A stretch of DNA of 64,000 bases from UBA7803 sp041395905 (GCA_041395905.1 JAWKZP010000003.1:248001-312000); one strand, 5' to 3'. Counted from the stretch's first letter, positions 45,478 through 55,024 are shown. Notes: generated from the letters alone by a model not told the origin. A program made the numbers and translations.

Positions 45478-46212
45478 ATGAGTACTTTCCCTGCAACCCC
45501 GGGCGCGAAAACCATGTACCTGATCCGGCGCCGCGCGCACGCCAGCCGCGAAGAGCTGGTGGCGCACTGGTTCGCAAACCACATGCCGCTCGTCATCGAG
45601 GCCCAGCACAAGGCCGCCAACGCGGGCCGTCTGCACGCACGCCGCTACATCGCCACGCTGTTCGACCCGGACGCCGACGGCCGGCATCCGTGGGACGGCG
45701 TCGCCCAGCTGTGGTGGGAGCGGGTGCTGCCCAGGCCCGAGCAGCCCCATGGCACCCACCCGACCGACAGCTTTCAGGAAGTGGCGGAACCCTACGTGCC
45801 CTGGCCAACCACCGAGTACGTGGTGATGGACGGATCCGAACACCTGCCGGTGCGGCCGCTGACGCTGAATCCGCCGTTCCCCTGCACGCGCTCGGGGTTC
45901 TGCAAGGTCACCTACCTGGTGAAGGCAAAGGCGGACGCGGACCACGGGGCACTGTTCGATCACTGGCTGAACGTTCACGCCTCCAACGTGCGGGCGCTGA
46001 TGGCGCAAACCGGCGGCTTCCGCTATCTGGTGAGCCACAGCATCGAGCCCGGGCTGGACGCATTCGCAGGCATGGCGGAACTGTACTTCAAGGATCGCTC
46101 CGGCTGGGAGGCATTCCGGGCCCGGCAGCAGGCGGATGGCATGGAACGCTGGGTCGACATTGACGGCACGCTCTGCCTGACGGCTCAGACCGAGCTGATC
46201 GGCATTCCATAA
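45478..46212 (+). CDS. EthD-domain protein (two repeats)
   Basis: A 244-residue protein with two EthD-like ferredoxin-fold repeats. The first has YLIRRRAHASREELVAHWF and the second TYLVKAKADADHGALFDHWL, each followed by the HARRY or H-x-x-N-V-type edge. EthD was first found with ethyl tert-butyl ether degradation, and relatives include dehydratases and unknown helper proteins. AAGGAG lies seven bases before the ATG. It is co-directional with the acyl-CoA synthetase. Confidence 0.83.
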   Translation: MSTFPATPGAKTMYLIRRRAHASREELVAHWFANHMPLVIEAQHKAANAGRLHARRYIATLFDPDADGRHPWDGVAQLWWERVLPRPEQPHGTHPTDSFQEVAEPYVPWPTTEYVVMDGSEHLPVRPLTLNPPFPCTRSGFCKVTYLVKAKADADHGALFDHWLNVHASNVRALMAQTGGFRYLVSHSIEPGLDAFAGMAELYFKDRSGWEAFRARQQADGMERWVDIDGTLCLTAQTELIGIP

Positions 46213-46250
46213 TCTAAGGAAAACAATAGGTTACGGGGAGGATCTCCTAA

Positions 46251-47282
46251 ATGCTGAAAGCCATTCAGCTGGGCCGCAACGCCGGCCTCAGGGTCTCGCA
46301 ACTGTGTCTGGGCACCATGAACTTCGGCGTGCCGGGCCGTGGCCACCAGGGAGACTGGACCCTCGGCCCCGACCAGGCCAGGCCGATCTTCAGGGCCGCC
46401 ATCGAGCGGGGGCTGTTCTATTTCGACTGTGCCGACGTCTACGGGCTCGGCGCCAGCGAGGAGGTGGTGGGCGCGCTGCTGCGCGAGCTGCTGCCGCGCG
46501 AGCAGTACGTGCTCGCCACCAAAATCTCCATGCCCATGGGCAGCGGCGCCAACCAGGGCGGCCTGTCGCGCAAGCATGTGCTGGAGGGCGTCGACGCCTG
46601 TCTGAAACGACTTGGCCACGACTACATCGATCACCTGGTCATTCACCGTCACCCGCACGGCGTGCCGGGCCATGCCCAGACGCCGATAGAGGAAACGCTG
46701 GAGGCGCTGCACGACGTGGTGCGCGCCGGCAAGGTGTTGTATCTGGGCGCGTCGTCGATGTTTGCCTGGCAGTTCGCCGAGCTGCAGCTGACGGCGCAGA
46801 TGCACGGCTTCACCCGCTTCATCTCGATGCAGAACCACTACAACCTGGTCTATCGCGAGGAAGAGCGCGAGATGAACCCCTACTGCGCGCGCACGGGCGT
46901 TGCGCTGATGCCCTGGTCGCCGCTGGCGCGCGGCATCCTTGCCGGCGCCTACAAGGGCAGCTTCGAGCAGGGGGGCACGGCGCGCTCTTCCGGACAGGAC
47001 CGGCGCCGCACCGAGGGTCTGTACCATGGCGAGCACGTGTTTCCCATTGCCGCCCGGGTCGCCGAGGTCGCCGCAAAATACGGTCGTACCCCCGCGCAGA
47101 TCGCACTGGCCTGGCTATTGAACAAGCCGGAGGTCAGCGCGCCCGTGGTAGGCGTGTCCCGGATCGAGCAGCTCGAGCAGCTGGTCTCGGCCACCGAGCT
47201 CGTACTCGACGCTGCCGACGTCAGCTACCTCGAGGAGCTGTACCGCCCCGTTGCCAACCTGCTGTCCATCGGCTACTCCTGA
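46251..47282 (+). CDS. Aldo/keto reductase
   Basis: A 343-residue TIM-barrel NADPH-dependent oxidoreductase. The catalytic tetrad is placed by FDCADVYGLG (Asp and Tyr), LATKIS (Lys) and VIHRHPHG (His). The NADPH-binding end is VVGVSRIEQLEQL. The ribosome site GGGGAGG forms a short stem with CTCC (GGAG-GAT-CTCC at 46237-46247), which might modestly limit translation. Its stop overlaps the end of the convergent carboxylesterase gene by 10 bp. Substrate unknown. Confidence 0.92.
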   Translation: MLKAIQLGRNAGLRVSQLCLGTMNFGVPGRGHQGDWTLGPDQARPIFRAAIERGLFYFDCADVYGLGASEEVVGALLRELLPREQYVLATKISMPMGSGANQGGLSRKHVLEGVDACLKRLGHDYIDHLVIHRHPHGVPGHAQTPIEETLEALHDVVRAGKVLYLGASSMFAWQFAELQLTAQMHGFTRFISMQNHYNLVYREEEREMNPYCARTGVALMPWSPLARGILAGAYKGSFEQGGTARSSGQDRRRTEGLYHGEHVFPIAARVAEVAAKYGRTPAQIALAWLLNKPEVSAPVVGVSRIEQLEQLVSATELVLDAADVSYLEELYRPVANLLSIGYS

Positions 47283-48852
47283 TCCGGCTCCATCACCGGC
47301 TGAATGCGCTGCCGGAACCGGGCTTCGAGGAGGTCCAGCTTAGGCTGCAGCAGGCTGGCCCGGGTCTCGTCGGTGGCGCCCAGCACCAGCCAGCGCGGGT
47401 CGTCGTGTCCGAAGCGCGGCCAGACAATGAGCCCCTCCCGTTGGGATCGCCGCGGGTGGCGAAGTTTACCCAGTAGCCACGCAGGCGTTCGGCGATGGCC
47501 CGCGCGATGGGATCGTCGAACGTCTCCCGCCACAACGTGCCGGCGTCCCAGCCGTGGGGCGTGCCGGGCGTGCGCGCGTCCGGCGGGTAATCCACGTAGT
47601 AGAGCCACACGTTGCCGCCCACGGCGTCGGCGCCGTTGCCGAGCACTCGCGCGGCAAGAAGATATCGATTGTCTCCGAAAATCCGCGACAACCCCCGCTC
47701 CCGGCTCACCGCGAAATCTCCGGCATACAGCGACTGGGCCGCTTCGAGCGAATCGCCGAGCATTGCCGCATACGCATCCAGCGTGATGCCGGATGCGGGC
47801 ATCACGGAACCCTCGTAGCTGTTGCCGCCGGTGATGATCGGGACCCTGTTGCCGTCACCCCGGGCGAACACCACGCCGGGCTCCTCGGGCAGCGTGGTGC
47901 CATCGACAATCGGCAGCTGGAAACCGGCAAGCGCGCTCACCAGCATCTGCGCATCCAGCGCATACAGCCGGGCACGGCTCTGCGGACCCGATGCGACCCG
48001 GGCCACGAGTTCATGTGCGAGCGCTTCCGCAGAATCGGCGCGTCCCAGGGTCATGCTGAGCGGACCGGGCTCGGGCGCCGTGCGGCTGCGGGGCAATGCC
48101 CAGGTGCCGTAGCCGCTCTGCGCGATCGCGCGCTGGTAGAGGCCGTCAGCCGCGCTGGTCGCCAACAGCAGGGAGACCGCCATCCCACCCGCGGACACGC
48201 CGAAGATCGTCACGTTGTCCGGGTCGCCGCCGAACGCGCCGATGTGCGCATGCACCCAGCGCAGCGCCTCGACCATGTCCATGAGACCGAAGTTGGCGGG
48301 CGCGCCCTCCAGCGCTTCGTGCGCGAAGAAGCCCAGCGGTCCCAGCCGGTAGTTGAGCGAGACCACCACCACTCCGCGCGACGCCAGCACTTCGCCAGGC
48401 AGGTTCCCTGACCCGGCGCGGAACCCGCCGCCGTGAATCCATACCAGCACCGGGCGCCGCTCCTTGCCCGGCCCTGGCGTCCAGACATTGAGCGTGAGGC
48501 AGTCCTCGGCCATGGGCTCACGCATCGCGGCCTCCGGCCGGGTCTGCGGGCAGATCGCCCCGAAGCGCGTGGCGTCGACGTTGCCGCGCTCGAGTTCCAC
48601 CGGCAGCGGCGCCATCCAGCGGCGTTCGCCCGTGGGCGGCTGCGCATAGGGGATGCCTTTGAAGGCGTGAACGCCCCGCTGCGCGACGCCCTGCAGCGTC
48701 GTCGGCCCCAGCACCACCGAAGTTGGTTCTGCCCGTGCCGACAGGGTCGCGCCCGTCAGCACCAGGAAGGCAACCGTCAGCGCAGAAAGCGTCTTCAGCA
48801 GGCGCGGGCGCCCGCGGCGCAGCACGGCATCCATTCGTCGATCGTCCGCCAT
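47273..48852 (-). pseudogene. Type B carboxylesterase, frame broken near the C-terminus
   Basis: An exported esterase of about 526 residues after repair, with signal peptide cleavage near ARA-EP. Oxyanion Gly residues are in HGGGFRAGSG, and the nucleophile elbow is FGVSAGG with Glu and His later, as in carboxylesterase/cholinesterase-like enzymes. One G appears lost from a G run at 47437-47439. Without it the last 55 residues are read in a wrong frame; repaired, the tail contains LIVWPRFG and ends VMEPDQE at 47273. If real, the change replaces the end of the last helix and may not destroy activity. Confidence 0.85.
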
Positions 48853-48919
48853 CGTCCGGTCTCATCCGTGGATCCCTGATTATCGATGCCCGACCGTCCC
48901 CGATGCCAGCCGCGCGCAG

Positions 48920-48948
48920 TTATCAGCTGCCGGCATTCCGTGTAAATT
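48920..48948 (+). promoter_or_regulatory. Candidate sigma-70-type promoter for the thiamine diphosphate enzyme
   Basis: TTATCA and TAAATT (each four of six consensus bases) are separated by exactly 17 bp, 37 bp before the ATG, in the gap divergent from the carboxylesterase. The A+T-rich -10 stands out in an otherwise GC-rich stretch. Confidence 0.4.
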
Positions 48949-48984
48949 GCCCGAAGGGAAAGCGCACCAGGGAGAGAGGTCGTC

Positions 48985-50616
48985 ATGAAAGTCGTCGAAG
49001 CCATCGCCAAAGCCATGAAAGCCGAGGGGGTGGACGTTCTATTCGCCTACCCCGTCAATCCGCTCATCGAGGCCGCCGCGGCCGAGGACATCCGCACCGT
49101 GATCGTGCGCCAGGAGCGCGTGGGCCTGCACATGGCGGATGCCTACTCGCGCCTGTCGTCCGGCGACAAGCTCGGCGTGTTCTGCATGCAGCACGGTCCT
49201 GGAGCCGAAAACGCCTTCGGCGGTGTGGCGCAGGCATACAGCGAATCCGTGCCTCTGCTGGTGATTCCGGCCGGCTACCCGCGGCGCCTCGCTCACTACT
49301 ACCCGAACTTCAATTCCACCCTGAACATGCAGCACATCACCAAGTGGGCGGAGCCCATCACCATGGGCCGGGCGGCGCCCGAAGTGCTGCGCAGGGCGTT
49401 CTTCCAGCTGCGCAACGGCCGCCCCGGGCCGGTGCTGATCGAGGTCCCGGTCGACGTGTTCGGCGAGGACGTGCCCGACGACTGGGTCTACACGCCGAGC
49501 TTCCGGGCGAAAACCGCGCCCGATCCGGCCGCCCTAGCCGAAGCGAGCCGGGTGCTCGCCGCGGCCGAGAACCCCGTGATCTATGCCGGCCAGGGCGTGC
49601 ACTACGCCAGGGCCTGGGACGAGCTCAGAGCGCTGGCCGAGGAGTGGAACATTCCGGTCACATCCAGCATCGAGGGCAAAAGCGCGTTCCCCGAGAACCA
49701 TCCGCTGTCGCTCGGCAGCGGCGGCCGCGCCAACCCGCGACCGGTCAAGGCGTTTCTGAACGACGCGGACGTGATCCTCGGTGTCGGCTGCAGCTTCGCC
49801 CTCACCGCCTTCGGGGTGCAGATGCCCAGAGGCAAGACGATCATCCACGCCACCCTGGATCCCATGGATCTCAACAAGGACGTGCCGGCCCAGTACGGGC
49901 TGATCGGCGACGCGAAGCTGACGCTGGCGGGATTGCGCCAGGCCATGAGCGGGCTCGACCACGCCCGGGCCGAGCAGCGTCGCCATGTGCCCGCTCGCAT
50001 CAGCGAGCTGCGCGAGCAGTGGCTGGCAGAGTGGCTGCCCAAGCTGACCAGCAACGAATCCCCCATCAATCCGTATCGCGTGCTGTGGGAGCTGAATCAG
50101 CTGGTCGACAAGACGAAGACGGTGATTACCCACGACGCGGGCAGCCCGCGCGATCAGATCACCCCGTTCTGGGAGGCCATCAGCCCGCTGTCGTACATCG
50201 GCTGGGGCAAAACCACGCAGCTCGGATACGGACTGGGCCTGGCTATGGGCGCCAAGATCGCAGCGCCCGACAAGCTCTGCATCAACGTCTGGGGCGATGC
50301 CGCCATCGGTTTCACCGGCATGGATTTCGAGACGGCCGTGCGCGAACGCATTCCCATCCTGTCGATTCTGTTCAACAACTTCTCCATGGCCATCGAGATT
50401 CCGATCATGCCGGTGTCGCAGCAGAAGTACGGCGCGACTGACATCTCGGGCCACTATGCCGACATGGCGAAGGCATTCGGCGGTTACGGCGAACGCGTCA
50501 CCGACCCCAACGAGATCGTCGCTGCCCTCGAGCGCGGCATCCGGGCAACGGAAAACGGACAACCGGCGCTGCTGGAATTCATAACGGCCAAGGAGATCAC
50601 GATCTCGTCGGAGTGA
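48985..50616 (+). CDS. Thiamine diphosphate-dependent enzyme (acetolactate synthase-like family)
   Basis: A 543-residue TPP enzyme with all three domains: N-terminal Pyr domain with catalytic Glu44 (VRQERVGLHMA), central FAD/nucleotide-like domain, and C-terminal PP domain with GDAAIGFTGMDFETA starting at residue 437 and LFNNFS for the metal Asn. The order is that of acetolactate synthase, glyoxylate carboligase, oxalyl-CoA decarboxylase and cyclohexanedione hydrolase. The N-terminal FAYPVNPLIEAA differs from typical acetolactate synthase (G-x-P-G), so its reaction is unassigned. It is a second TPP enzyme besides the broken one at 9-10.6 kb. AGGGAGAGAG precedes the ATG. Confidence 0.88.
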   Translation: MKVVEAIAKAMKAEGVDVLFAYPVNPLIEAAAAEDIRTVIVRQERVGLHMADAYSRLSSGDKLGVFCMQHGPGAENAFGGVAQAYSESVPLLVIPAGYPRRLAHYYPNFNSTLNMQHITKWAEPITMGRAAPEVLRRAFFQLRNGRPGPVLIEVPVDVFGEDVPDDWVYTPSFRAKTAPDPAALAEASRVLAAAENPVIYAGQGVHYARAWDELRALAEEWNIPVTSSIEGKSAFPENHPLSLGSGGRANPRPVKAFLNDADVILGVGCSFALTAFGVQMPRGKTIIHATLDPMDLNKDVPAQYGLIGDAKLTLAGLRQAMSGLDHARAEQRRHVPARISELREQWLAEWLPKLTSNESPINPYRVLWELNQLVDKTKTVITHDAGSPRDQITPFWEAISPLSYIGWGKTTQLGYGLGLAMGAKIAAPDKLCINVWGDAAIGFTGMDFETAVRERIPILSILFNNFSMAIEIPIMPVSQQKYGATDISGHYADMAKAFGGYGERVTDPNEIVAALERGIRATENGQPALLEFITAKEITISSE

Positions 50617-50683
50617 GCGGCCCGGCTCCGCGACGCGCGGCAGCGGTCGACGCGAACTGCTGCCGCAGACCGTCCCGCGTCCG

Positions 50684-51850
50684 TCAGCGGCCGGGCCAGC
50701 GCCACCTGGGCGCGCTGAACAGATCCTGATCGTGAACGAACGTCTCGCTCAGCTCCTTGTCGAGACGGATGTGATTGATCGCCGGATCGCGCGCCAGCAC
50801 GTCCTGAAGCGCCGGTGCGTGAGACACCACCCACAGCTGGTTGGCCTGCGCGTAGGCCCGCATCAGACGCCCGAGCGGCCCCAGCAGGTCCGGGTGCAGG
50901 CTGGATTCCGGCTCGTTCAGCACCATCAGCGGCGGCGGCCGCGGCGTCAGCAGGGCCGCGATCAGCAGCAGGTAGCGCAGCGTCCCGTCGGAGAGTTCCG
51001 CCTGACCGAGTGGGCGCAGCAGACCCGGCTGCCGGAACAGCAGCTCGAAGCGCCCGGCCTGCGACTCGATGACAACCTCGGCCCCGGGAAAGGCATCGGT
51101 TACAGCAGCGCTCAACGCCTCGCTGTCGCCGATCTCGGCGATGGTTCGCCAGGCAGCCGGAAGGTCGTGCCCGTCATTGCTCAGCGCCGGCGTGCGGACG
51201 GCCACCTGTGCGACCCGCGCGGGCGAGCCCGGGTCACAGCGAAAATGGTCGTAGAAGCGCCAGGCGCGCAACTGCTCGCGCAGCAGCAGGGCCTCAGGTG
51301 CGATGGACGGATCCGCGAGACGCGTCAGCATGCTGTCGAACGTGGCGAGATGATGATCGATCACCTGCCAGGCACCACTATCGTCCCGCACCCGGACCAC
51401 CGGCCCCTTGCGATCCACCAGCGCGCGGCGTTCGTGCCACGACCCGCCATGCCAGATCGCCTCGCGCTTGATCTCCGGGTCGCGGCCGAACAGGGTCCGC
51501 GGCACAGGGATCGGCAGCCCGAACTCGATGGAGTAACCGTAGCTGTCGGTCGCAAAACCGAGCTTGAGCGCTACCGGCTGTCGCCGACGCCCACCTTCCA
51601 CCGGGCGCTGGCCCTGTGTCATCCCTGCGGCGAAGGCCTCGGGCCCGGCCCAGAGCACGGACTCCAGCCCACCCTCCTGCGCCAGCGCCTGCACCGCGTC
51701 ACCCTGCGCGACATCGCAAAGCAGTCGCAGGCCGCGATACAGATTCGATTTGCCGCTGCCGTTTGCACCGGTCACCAGGTTCAGCCGCCCCAGGGGCAGA
51801 GCCAGATCCCGGATCGAGCGGTAGCCGCTGATCGCCAGCGTGTGAATCAT
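50684..51850 (-). CDS. AAA-family ATPase (RecF/OLD-like, DUF2813-type)
   Basis: A 388-residue ATPase with Walker A GANGSGKS at 28-35 (MIHTLAISGYRSI is the typical start), an extended middle domain and a C-terminal Walker B/signature region (LSDGTLRYLLLIAALL; VLNEPESSLHP; VVSHAP). This is the SMC/RecF/ABC-like P-loop arrangement of AAA_21 proteins, many of them in DNA metabolism or phage defence, though this solitary type also occurs outside defence systems. No nuclease partner is adjacent. ATG 51850 is chosen for its family-like start. It is divergent from a PadR-like regulator across a perfect palindrome. Confidence 0.85.
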   Translation of the reverse strand: MIHTLAISGYRSIRDLALPLGRLNLVTGANGSGKSNLYRGLRLLCDVAQGDAVQALAQEGGLESVLWAGPEAFAAGMTQGQRPVEGGRRRQPVALKLGFATDSYGYSIEFGLPIPVPRTLFGRDPEIKREAIWHGGSWHERRALVDRKGPVVRVRDDSGAWQVIDHHLATFDSMLTRLADPSIAPEALLLREQLRAWRFYDHFRCDPGSPARVAQVAVRTPALSNDGHDLPAAWRTIAEIGDSEALSAAVTDAFPGAEVVIESQAGRFELLFRQPGLLRPLGQAELSDGTLRYLLLIAALLTPRPPPLMVLNEPESSLHPDLLGPLGRLMRAYAQANQLWVVSHAPALQDVLARDPAINHIRLDKELSETFVHDQDLFSAPRWRWPGR

Positions 51851-51904
51851 GGTGAGGTCAGCCTGCAATGAGCGCGTGCATCGCCTGGCCGCAATGCGTT
51901 AGGG

Positions 51905-51917
51905 TGATACGGTATCA
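51905..51917. promoter_or_regulatory. Perfect 13-bp palindromic operator between ATPase and PadR-like genes
   Basis: TGATACGGTATCA is a perfect inverted repeat around a central base. It lies in the 83-bp divergent gap, 17 bp before the PadR-like GTG start and 55 bp before the ATPase start. Its position and symmetry suit autoregulation by the dimeric regulator encoded next to it. Confidence 0.55.
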
Positions 51918-51933
51918 GAACGGAGAAGCGCCC

Positions 51934-52347
51934 GTGGAACCGGAAAAGATCGGACAATCTCACCATGTTCTGACCCACCATGTTCTGGAAGCTCTCGCGC
52001 ACCGTCGCGCTGCCGACGCCGACGACATAGCCAGCACCACCGGACTCCCCGTCAACGCGATCATCGAAGCGCTGCAGTCGCTGCAGGACCAGGGGTGCGT
52101 CGAAAGCCGCTGGCTCGGCGAGGGACCACGGGCTGACACGGGCCGCCGGTATTACCGCTTGACGCTGGCAGGCATCGGGCGGCTCGAGGCATCCCGAAAG
52201 CAGATCGGTGCCGGCGAATCGCCCGCCGGTTTCTTCGGAACACTGACGCAGGGTCTGCACGAAGCCATCGACCAGGTGTGGGGCGGCATATTCCAGGTGT
52301 CGGTACGGCGGCAGCGGGAACGCCAGGCCGGCAGCGGCGATGGATGA
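51934..52347 (+). CDS. PadR-like winged-helix regulator
   Basis: A 137-residue protein with a winged-helix DNA-binding domain: LTHHVLEALAHR, DIASTTGLPVNAIIEAL as the recognition region, and a wing GPRADTGRRYYRLTLAGIGRLEA of the PadR/MarR style. The C-terminus is a short amphipathic helix, expected for dimerisation. GTG 51934 with GGAGAAG upstream is preferred over the ATG at 51868, which would place the palindromic operator inside the coding region. It is divergent from the AAA ATPase; its stop lies 2 bp from the end of the convergent cytochrome gene. Confidence 0.78.
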   Translation: MEPEKIGQSHHVLTHHVLEALAHRRAADADDIASTTGLPVNAIIEALQSLQDQGCVESRWLGEGPRADTGRRYYRLTLAGIGRLEASRKQIGAGESPAGFFGTLTQGLHEAIDQVWGGIFQVSVRRQRERQAGSGDG

Positions 52348-52348
52348 C

Positions 52349-54307
52349 TCAGGCAGGCGGGGCCTGCAGCGCCGAGGGATTTCCTGACACGCGCCTGCCG
52401 AGTTCCAGATAGCGTTCGGCCTGCTGCGACTCCCCCAGGGCACGCAACACGTCGATGAGCTGCGCGTAGGCGGCAGTGTCGAGGGGATCGAGCGCAATGG
52501 CGCGGATCAGCGCATCACGCGCGCCCGGGCGATCGCCGCGGGCCGCGCGCAGCAGCCCGCGATACTTCCAGGCGACGGCCATCAGCGGCCGCAGCTCCAG
52601 CGCCGCGGTCAGTTGCGCTTCGCCTTCGTCCGCGGCCCCCGCGCGCAGATAGGCCAGCGCCAGATTGAAGTGGGTTTCCGGGTCGCGCTGCAGCGCGAGC
52701 GAGCGCTGCAGCTCGCTGATGGCATCCGCGCTGCGGTTCTGGGCCATCAGCGCGACCCCCAGCAGCGTGTGTGCAACCGCGAGCCCGTCGTTCGATGCCA
52801 GCACGCGACGCGCAGTCGCCTCGGCTTCGGCAAACCGGCCAGTCTGCAGCTGGCCCCGCGCCAGATCGAGGTAGGGAGTCGGTTCCGTGTAGCTGTGCTG
52901 CTCCAGCGACCGCTGCAGCGCGATCAGAGCTGCCTGCATGCTGCGTCCGGCCCGCAGCGCCGGGATCGTCCGATACGCGGTCGCCTCCGCACCCGTCGGG
53001 GGCTGGCCGAACTCGAGCAGATCGACTCCCGTCACCAGCGGAACCTCCGGCTCGAGCGGGGCGGCCAGCGCCTCGAGGTCGAATGGCCCCCGCGCGATGC
53101 GATGATCGGTCATGGTCACGTGGATCACGTCGCGCGTGCGCCGGCGCGGCATGTGGCAGCGCACGCAGTCGCCGTCCCCCAGATCGAGCTGCGCCGGATG
53201 CTGCCCGGAAGGCTCGGCATGGCAACTGCCGCACACCTCGGCGACACGGGCCCGGAACGCAACCGGCTCGGGTTTGACATGGGGGTCGTGACAGCTGGTG
53301 CAGGCCAGCTCGCCGACGCTTTCCCGGTAGCAGCGGCTCTGAAACAGACGATAGCCGTGATGATTGATCTCGAAGCGCTCGGCGGGATCTTCCCCACGCT
53401 CCTGCACGTCCACGTGCACCAGATAGTCGCTGATCAGCTCTCCCGGACGGAACGAGTAATCGCCGCGACCGAACCGTCGAGCGCCCACCACGGAGACGAC
53501 GGGCAGCATGTGGCACTGAAAGCACACGGAATCGCGCCGTTGCGGCGTCAGCCGCACCGGGTTGACGATGGCGCCCCGGATCGCGTCGGCCGGCGCGCCA
53601 TCGAGTACCGCCTGGAGGTGCGCGGCACCCGGGCCATGACAGCGCTGACAGCCCGTGCCCTCCGGCAGTACCGCGGGAAAGGTCGCAGGCATGCCGTGCA
53701 GGTCGCTGCCGCTGGGGACCTCGGGAAAGCCGTTGTGACAGAACATGCACTCGCGCTCGATGCGTCGGTGGATGCCCGGGTGGTCCGGATACTCGAACCC
53801 CGGCGACATACCCCAGCTGGCGGTCTCCGAGTACCACCCCAGCGGCAGCAGATACAGCTCGCCCCACTCGGTTTGATACAGGTAGCTGCGCGCCCGGTTG
53901 CCCGAACCCAGCACCCAGGCAATCGGTATGTCGACGGCGTTGACGACGGCGCCCGCCGCGTCGCGCTGGTAGCGGTGAAACACCAGGCCGGAATCCGTCC
54001 GGTCGATGCGGTAGTAGCGCTGCGATGGCGCGTGATGATACTCCTCGCCAAAACGCTCCATGGGACGGGCATGCTCGGGACGCCGGAGCGACTGTGCCAT
54101 TCCCACGTGCTGATAGCTTGCATACTTTTCCACGTGGCAGGTGCCGCAGACGCTGTCTTCCACGTATCCGGCGGCGGCGCCGCGCGTGGCATGAGCACCC
54201 AGGCGTGCGAGATCGTCCGCGGCCACAGCCGCGAGCAGCGCCGGCGCACGCAGACACACGAGCAGCACGAACAGCAGCGCGATGGGGAATGGGCCGTGAC
54301 TCCGCAT
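52349..54307 (-). CDS. Heptaheme cytochrome c with C-terminal TPR domain
   Basis: A 652-residue exported protein with signal peptide (residues 1-30, ALLAA). Seven CxxCH heme motifs start at about residues 54, 187, 220, 262, 336, 359 and 381, including CGTCH, CMFCH, CQRCH, CFQCH and CVRCH. The region resembles cytochrome c554-type multiheme proteins. From about residue 460 to 640 are tetratricopeptide repeats (AHTLLGVALMAQNRSADAIS; ETHFNLALAYLRAGA). It should act in the periplasm as an electron carrier or reductase with a protein-docking module. It starts only 9 bp after the amidotransferase gene, so it is part of the same operon. Confidence 0.9.
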   Translation of the reverse strand: MRSHGPFPIALLFVLLVCLRAPALLAAVAADDLARLGAHATRGAAAGYVEDSVCGTCHVEKYASYQHVGMAQSLRRPEHARPMERFGEEYHHAPSQRYYRIDRTDSGLVFHRYQRDAAGAVVNAVDIPIAWVLGSGNRARSYLYQTEWGELYLLPLGWYSETASWGMSPGFEYPDHPGIHRRIERECMFCHNGFPEVPSGSDLHGMPATFPAVLPEGTGCQRCHGPGAAHLQAVLDGAPADAIRGAIVNPVRLTPQRRDSVCFQCHMLPVVSVVGARRFGRGDYSFRPGELISDYLVHVDVQERGEDPAERFEINHHGYRLFQSRCYRESVGELACTSCHDPHVKPEPVAFRARVAEVCGSCHAEPSGQHPAQLDLGDGDCVRCHMPRRRTRDVIHVTMTDHRIARGPFDLEALAAPLEPEVPLVTGVDLLEFGQPPTGAEATAYRTIPALRAGRSMQAALIALQRSLEQHSYTEPTPYLDLARGQLQTGRFAEAEATARRVLASNDGLAVAHTLLGVALMAQNRSADAISELQRSLALQRDPETHFNLALAYLRAGAADEGEAQLTAALELRPLMAVAWKYRGLLRAARGDRPGARDALIRAIALDPLDTAAYAQLIDVLRALGESQQAERYLELGRRVSGNPSALQAPPA

Positions 54308-54316
54308 GGCGCTACT

Positions 54317-55024
54317 TTAGCGCAGTTTCCAGGCCCGCCGATGCCTTCGGCCGTCACGCCTGGCCATCCGGATCAGCTGGCGAAACAGCGCCCGATGCCG
54401 CCCCAGGTACAGCAGAAACTCCGGGTGCCATTGCACGCCCAGCAGGAACCGGCGGCGGCCTTCCACGGCCTGTACGATGCCGTCGAGGTCCCGTGCGGCA
54501 ACCTCGAGGTCCGTGCCGAGCGCATCGATGCTCTGGTTGTGCAGACTGTTGATGCGGGCCCGACCGCAACCGAAGATGGACGCAAGGCGCGAGCCCGGCG
54601 CCACCAGCAGGGTCTTCAGAGGTAGAATCGTGCGGCGGTGCGAAGTCCGCCGCCGCAGCTGCCTCAGGTCGCCGTGCAGCGTTCCCCCCTGATGAACGTT
54701 CAGCAGCTGCGCCCCGCGGCAGATTCCGAGTACCGGCAGGTCGCGCTCCAGGGCGGCATCGATGACGGCAAGCTCGAACGCATCACGCTCCGGGTCGTGC
54801 TGGGGCAGAACGTCGGCGTCCTGTGCGTAAAGTACCGGGCTCACGTCATGCCCGCCGCTCACCACCACGCCGTCGATGGGTTCCGGGGAGTCGGGTCGGG
54901 ACGGCGACAGCTGAACGCTGCGTCCGCCGCCGATGGCCACGCAGGCGGCAATGCAGAGTCGCGGCAGGGCCGCACCGCGGCGCGGCCCGGTGATCGCTAT
55001 CAATGGTCGTGCGTGCGCAGCCAC
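54317..55024 (-). CDS. Class I glutamine amidotransferase / gamma-glutamyl hydrolase-like (peptidase C26)
   Basis: A 235-residue class I glutamine amidotransferase-fold protein of the gamma-glutamyl-GABA hydrolase (PuuD) type. Catalytic Cys102 lies in the nucleophile elbow GICRGAQLLNV, and the His-Glu pair in GVQWHPEFLLY; VVSGGHDVSP is the usual substrate loop. The start is a non-ATG codon: GTG at 55024 (25 bp overlap with the amidoligase) or TTG at 55003. Overlap with an amidoligase gene indicates they act together, one making and the other cleaving or supplying amide bonds. Confidence 0.85.
   Translation of the reverse strand: MAAHARPLIAITGPRRGAALPRLCIAACVAIGGGRSVQLSPSRPDSPEPIDGVVVSGGHDVSPVLYAQDADVLPQHDPERDAFELAVIDAALERDLPVLGICRGAQLLNVHQGGTLHGDLRQLRRRTSHRRTILPLKTLLVAPGSRLASIFGCGRARINSLHNQSIDALGTDLEVAARDLDGIVQAVEGRRRFLLGVQWHPEFLLYLGRHRALFRQLIRMARRDGRRHRRAWKLR

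Noticed and set aside
50732..51871. 379-codon plus-strand frame opposite the AAA ATPase
   Set aside because: No domain recognisable; the minus strand encodes a clear P-loop ATPase.
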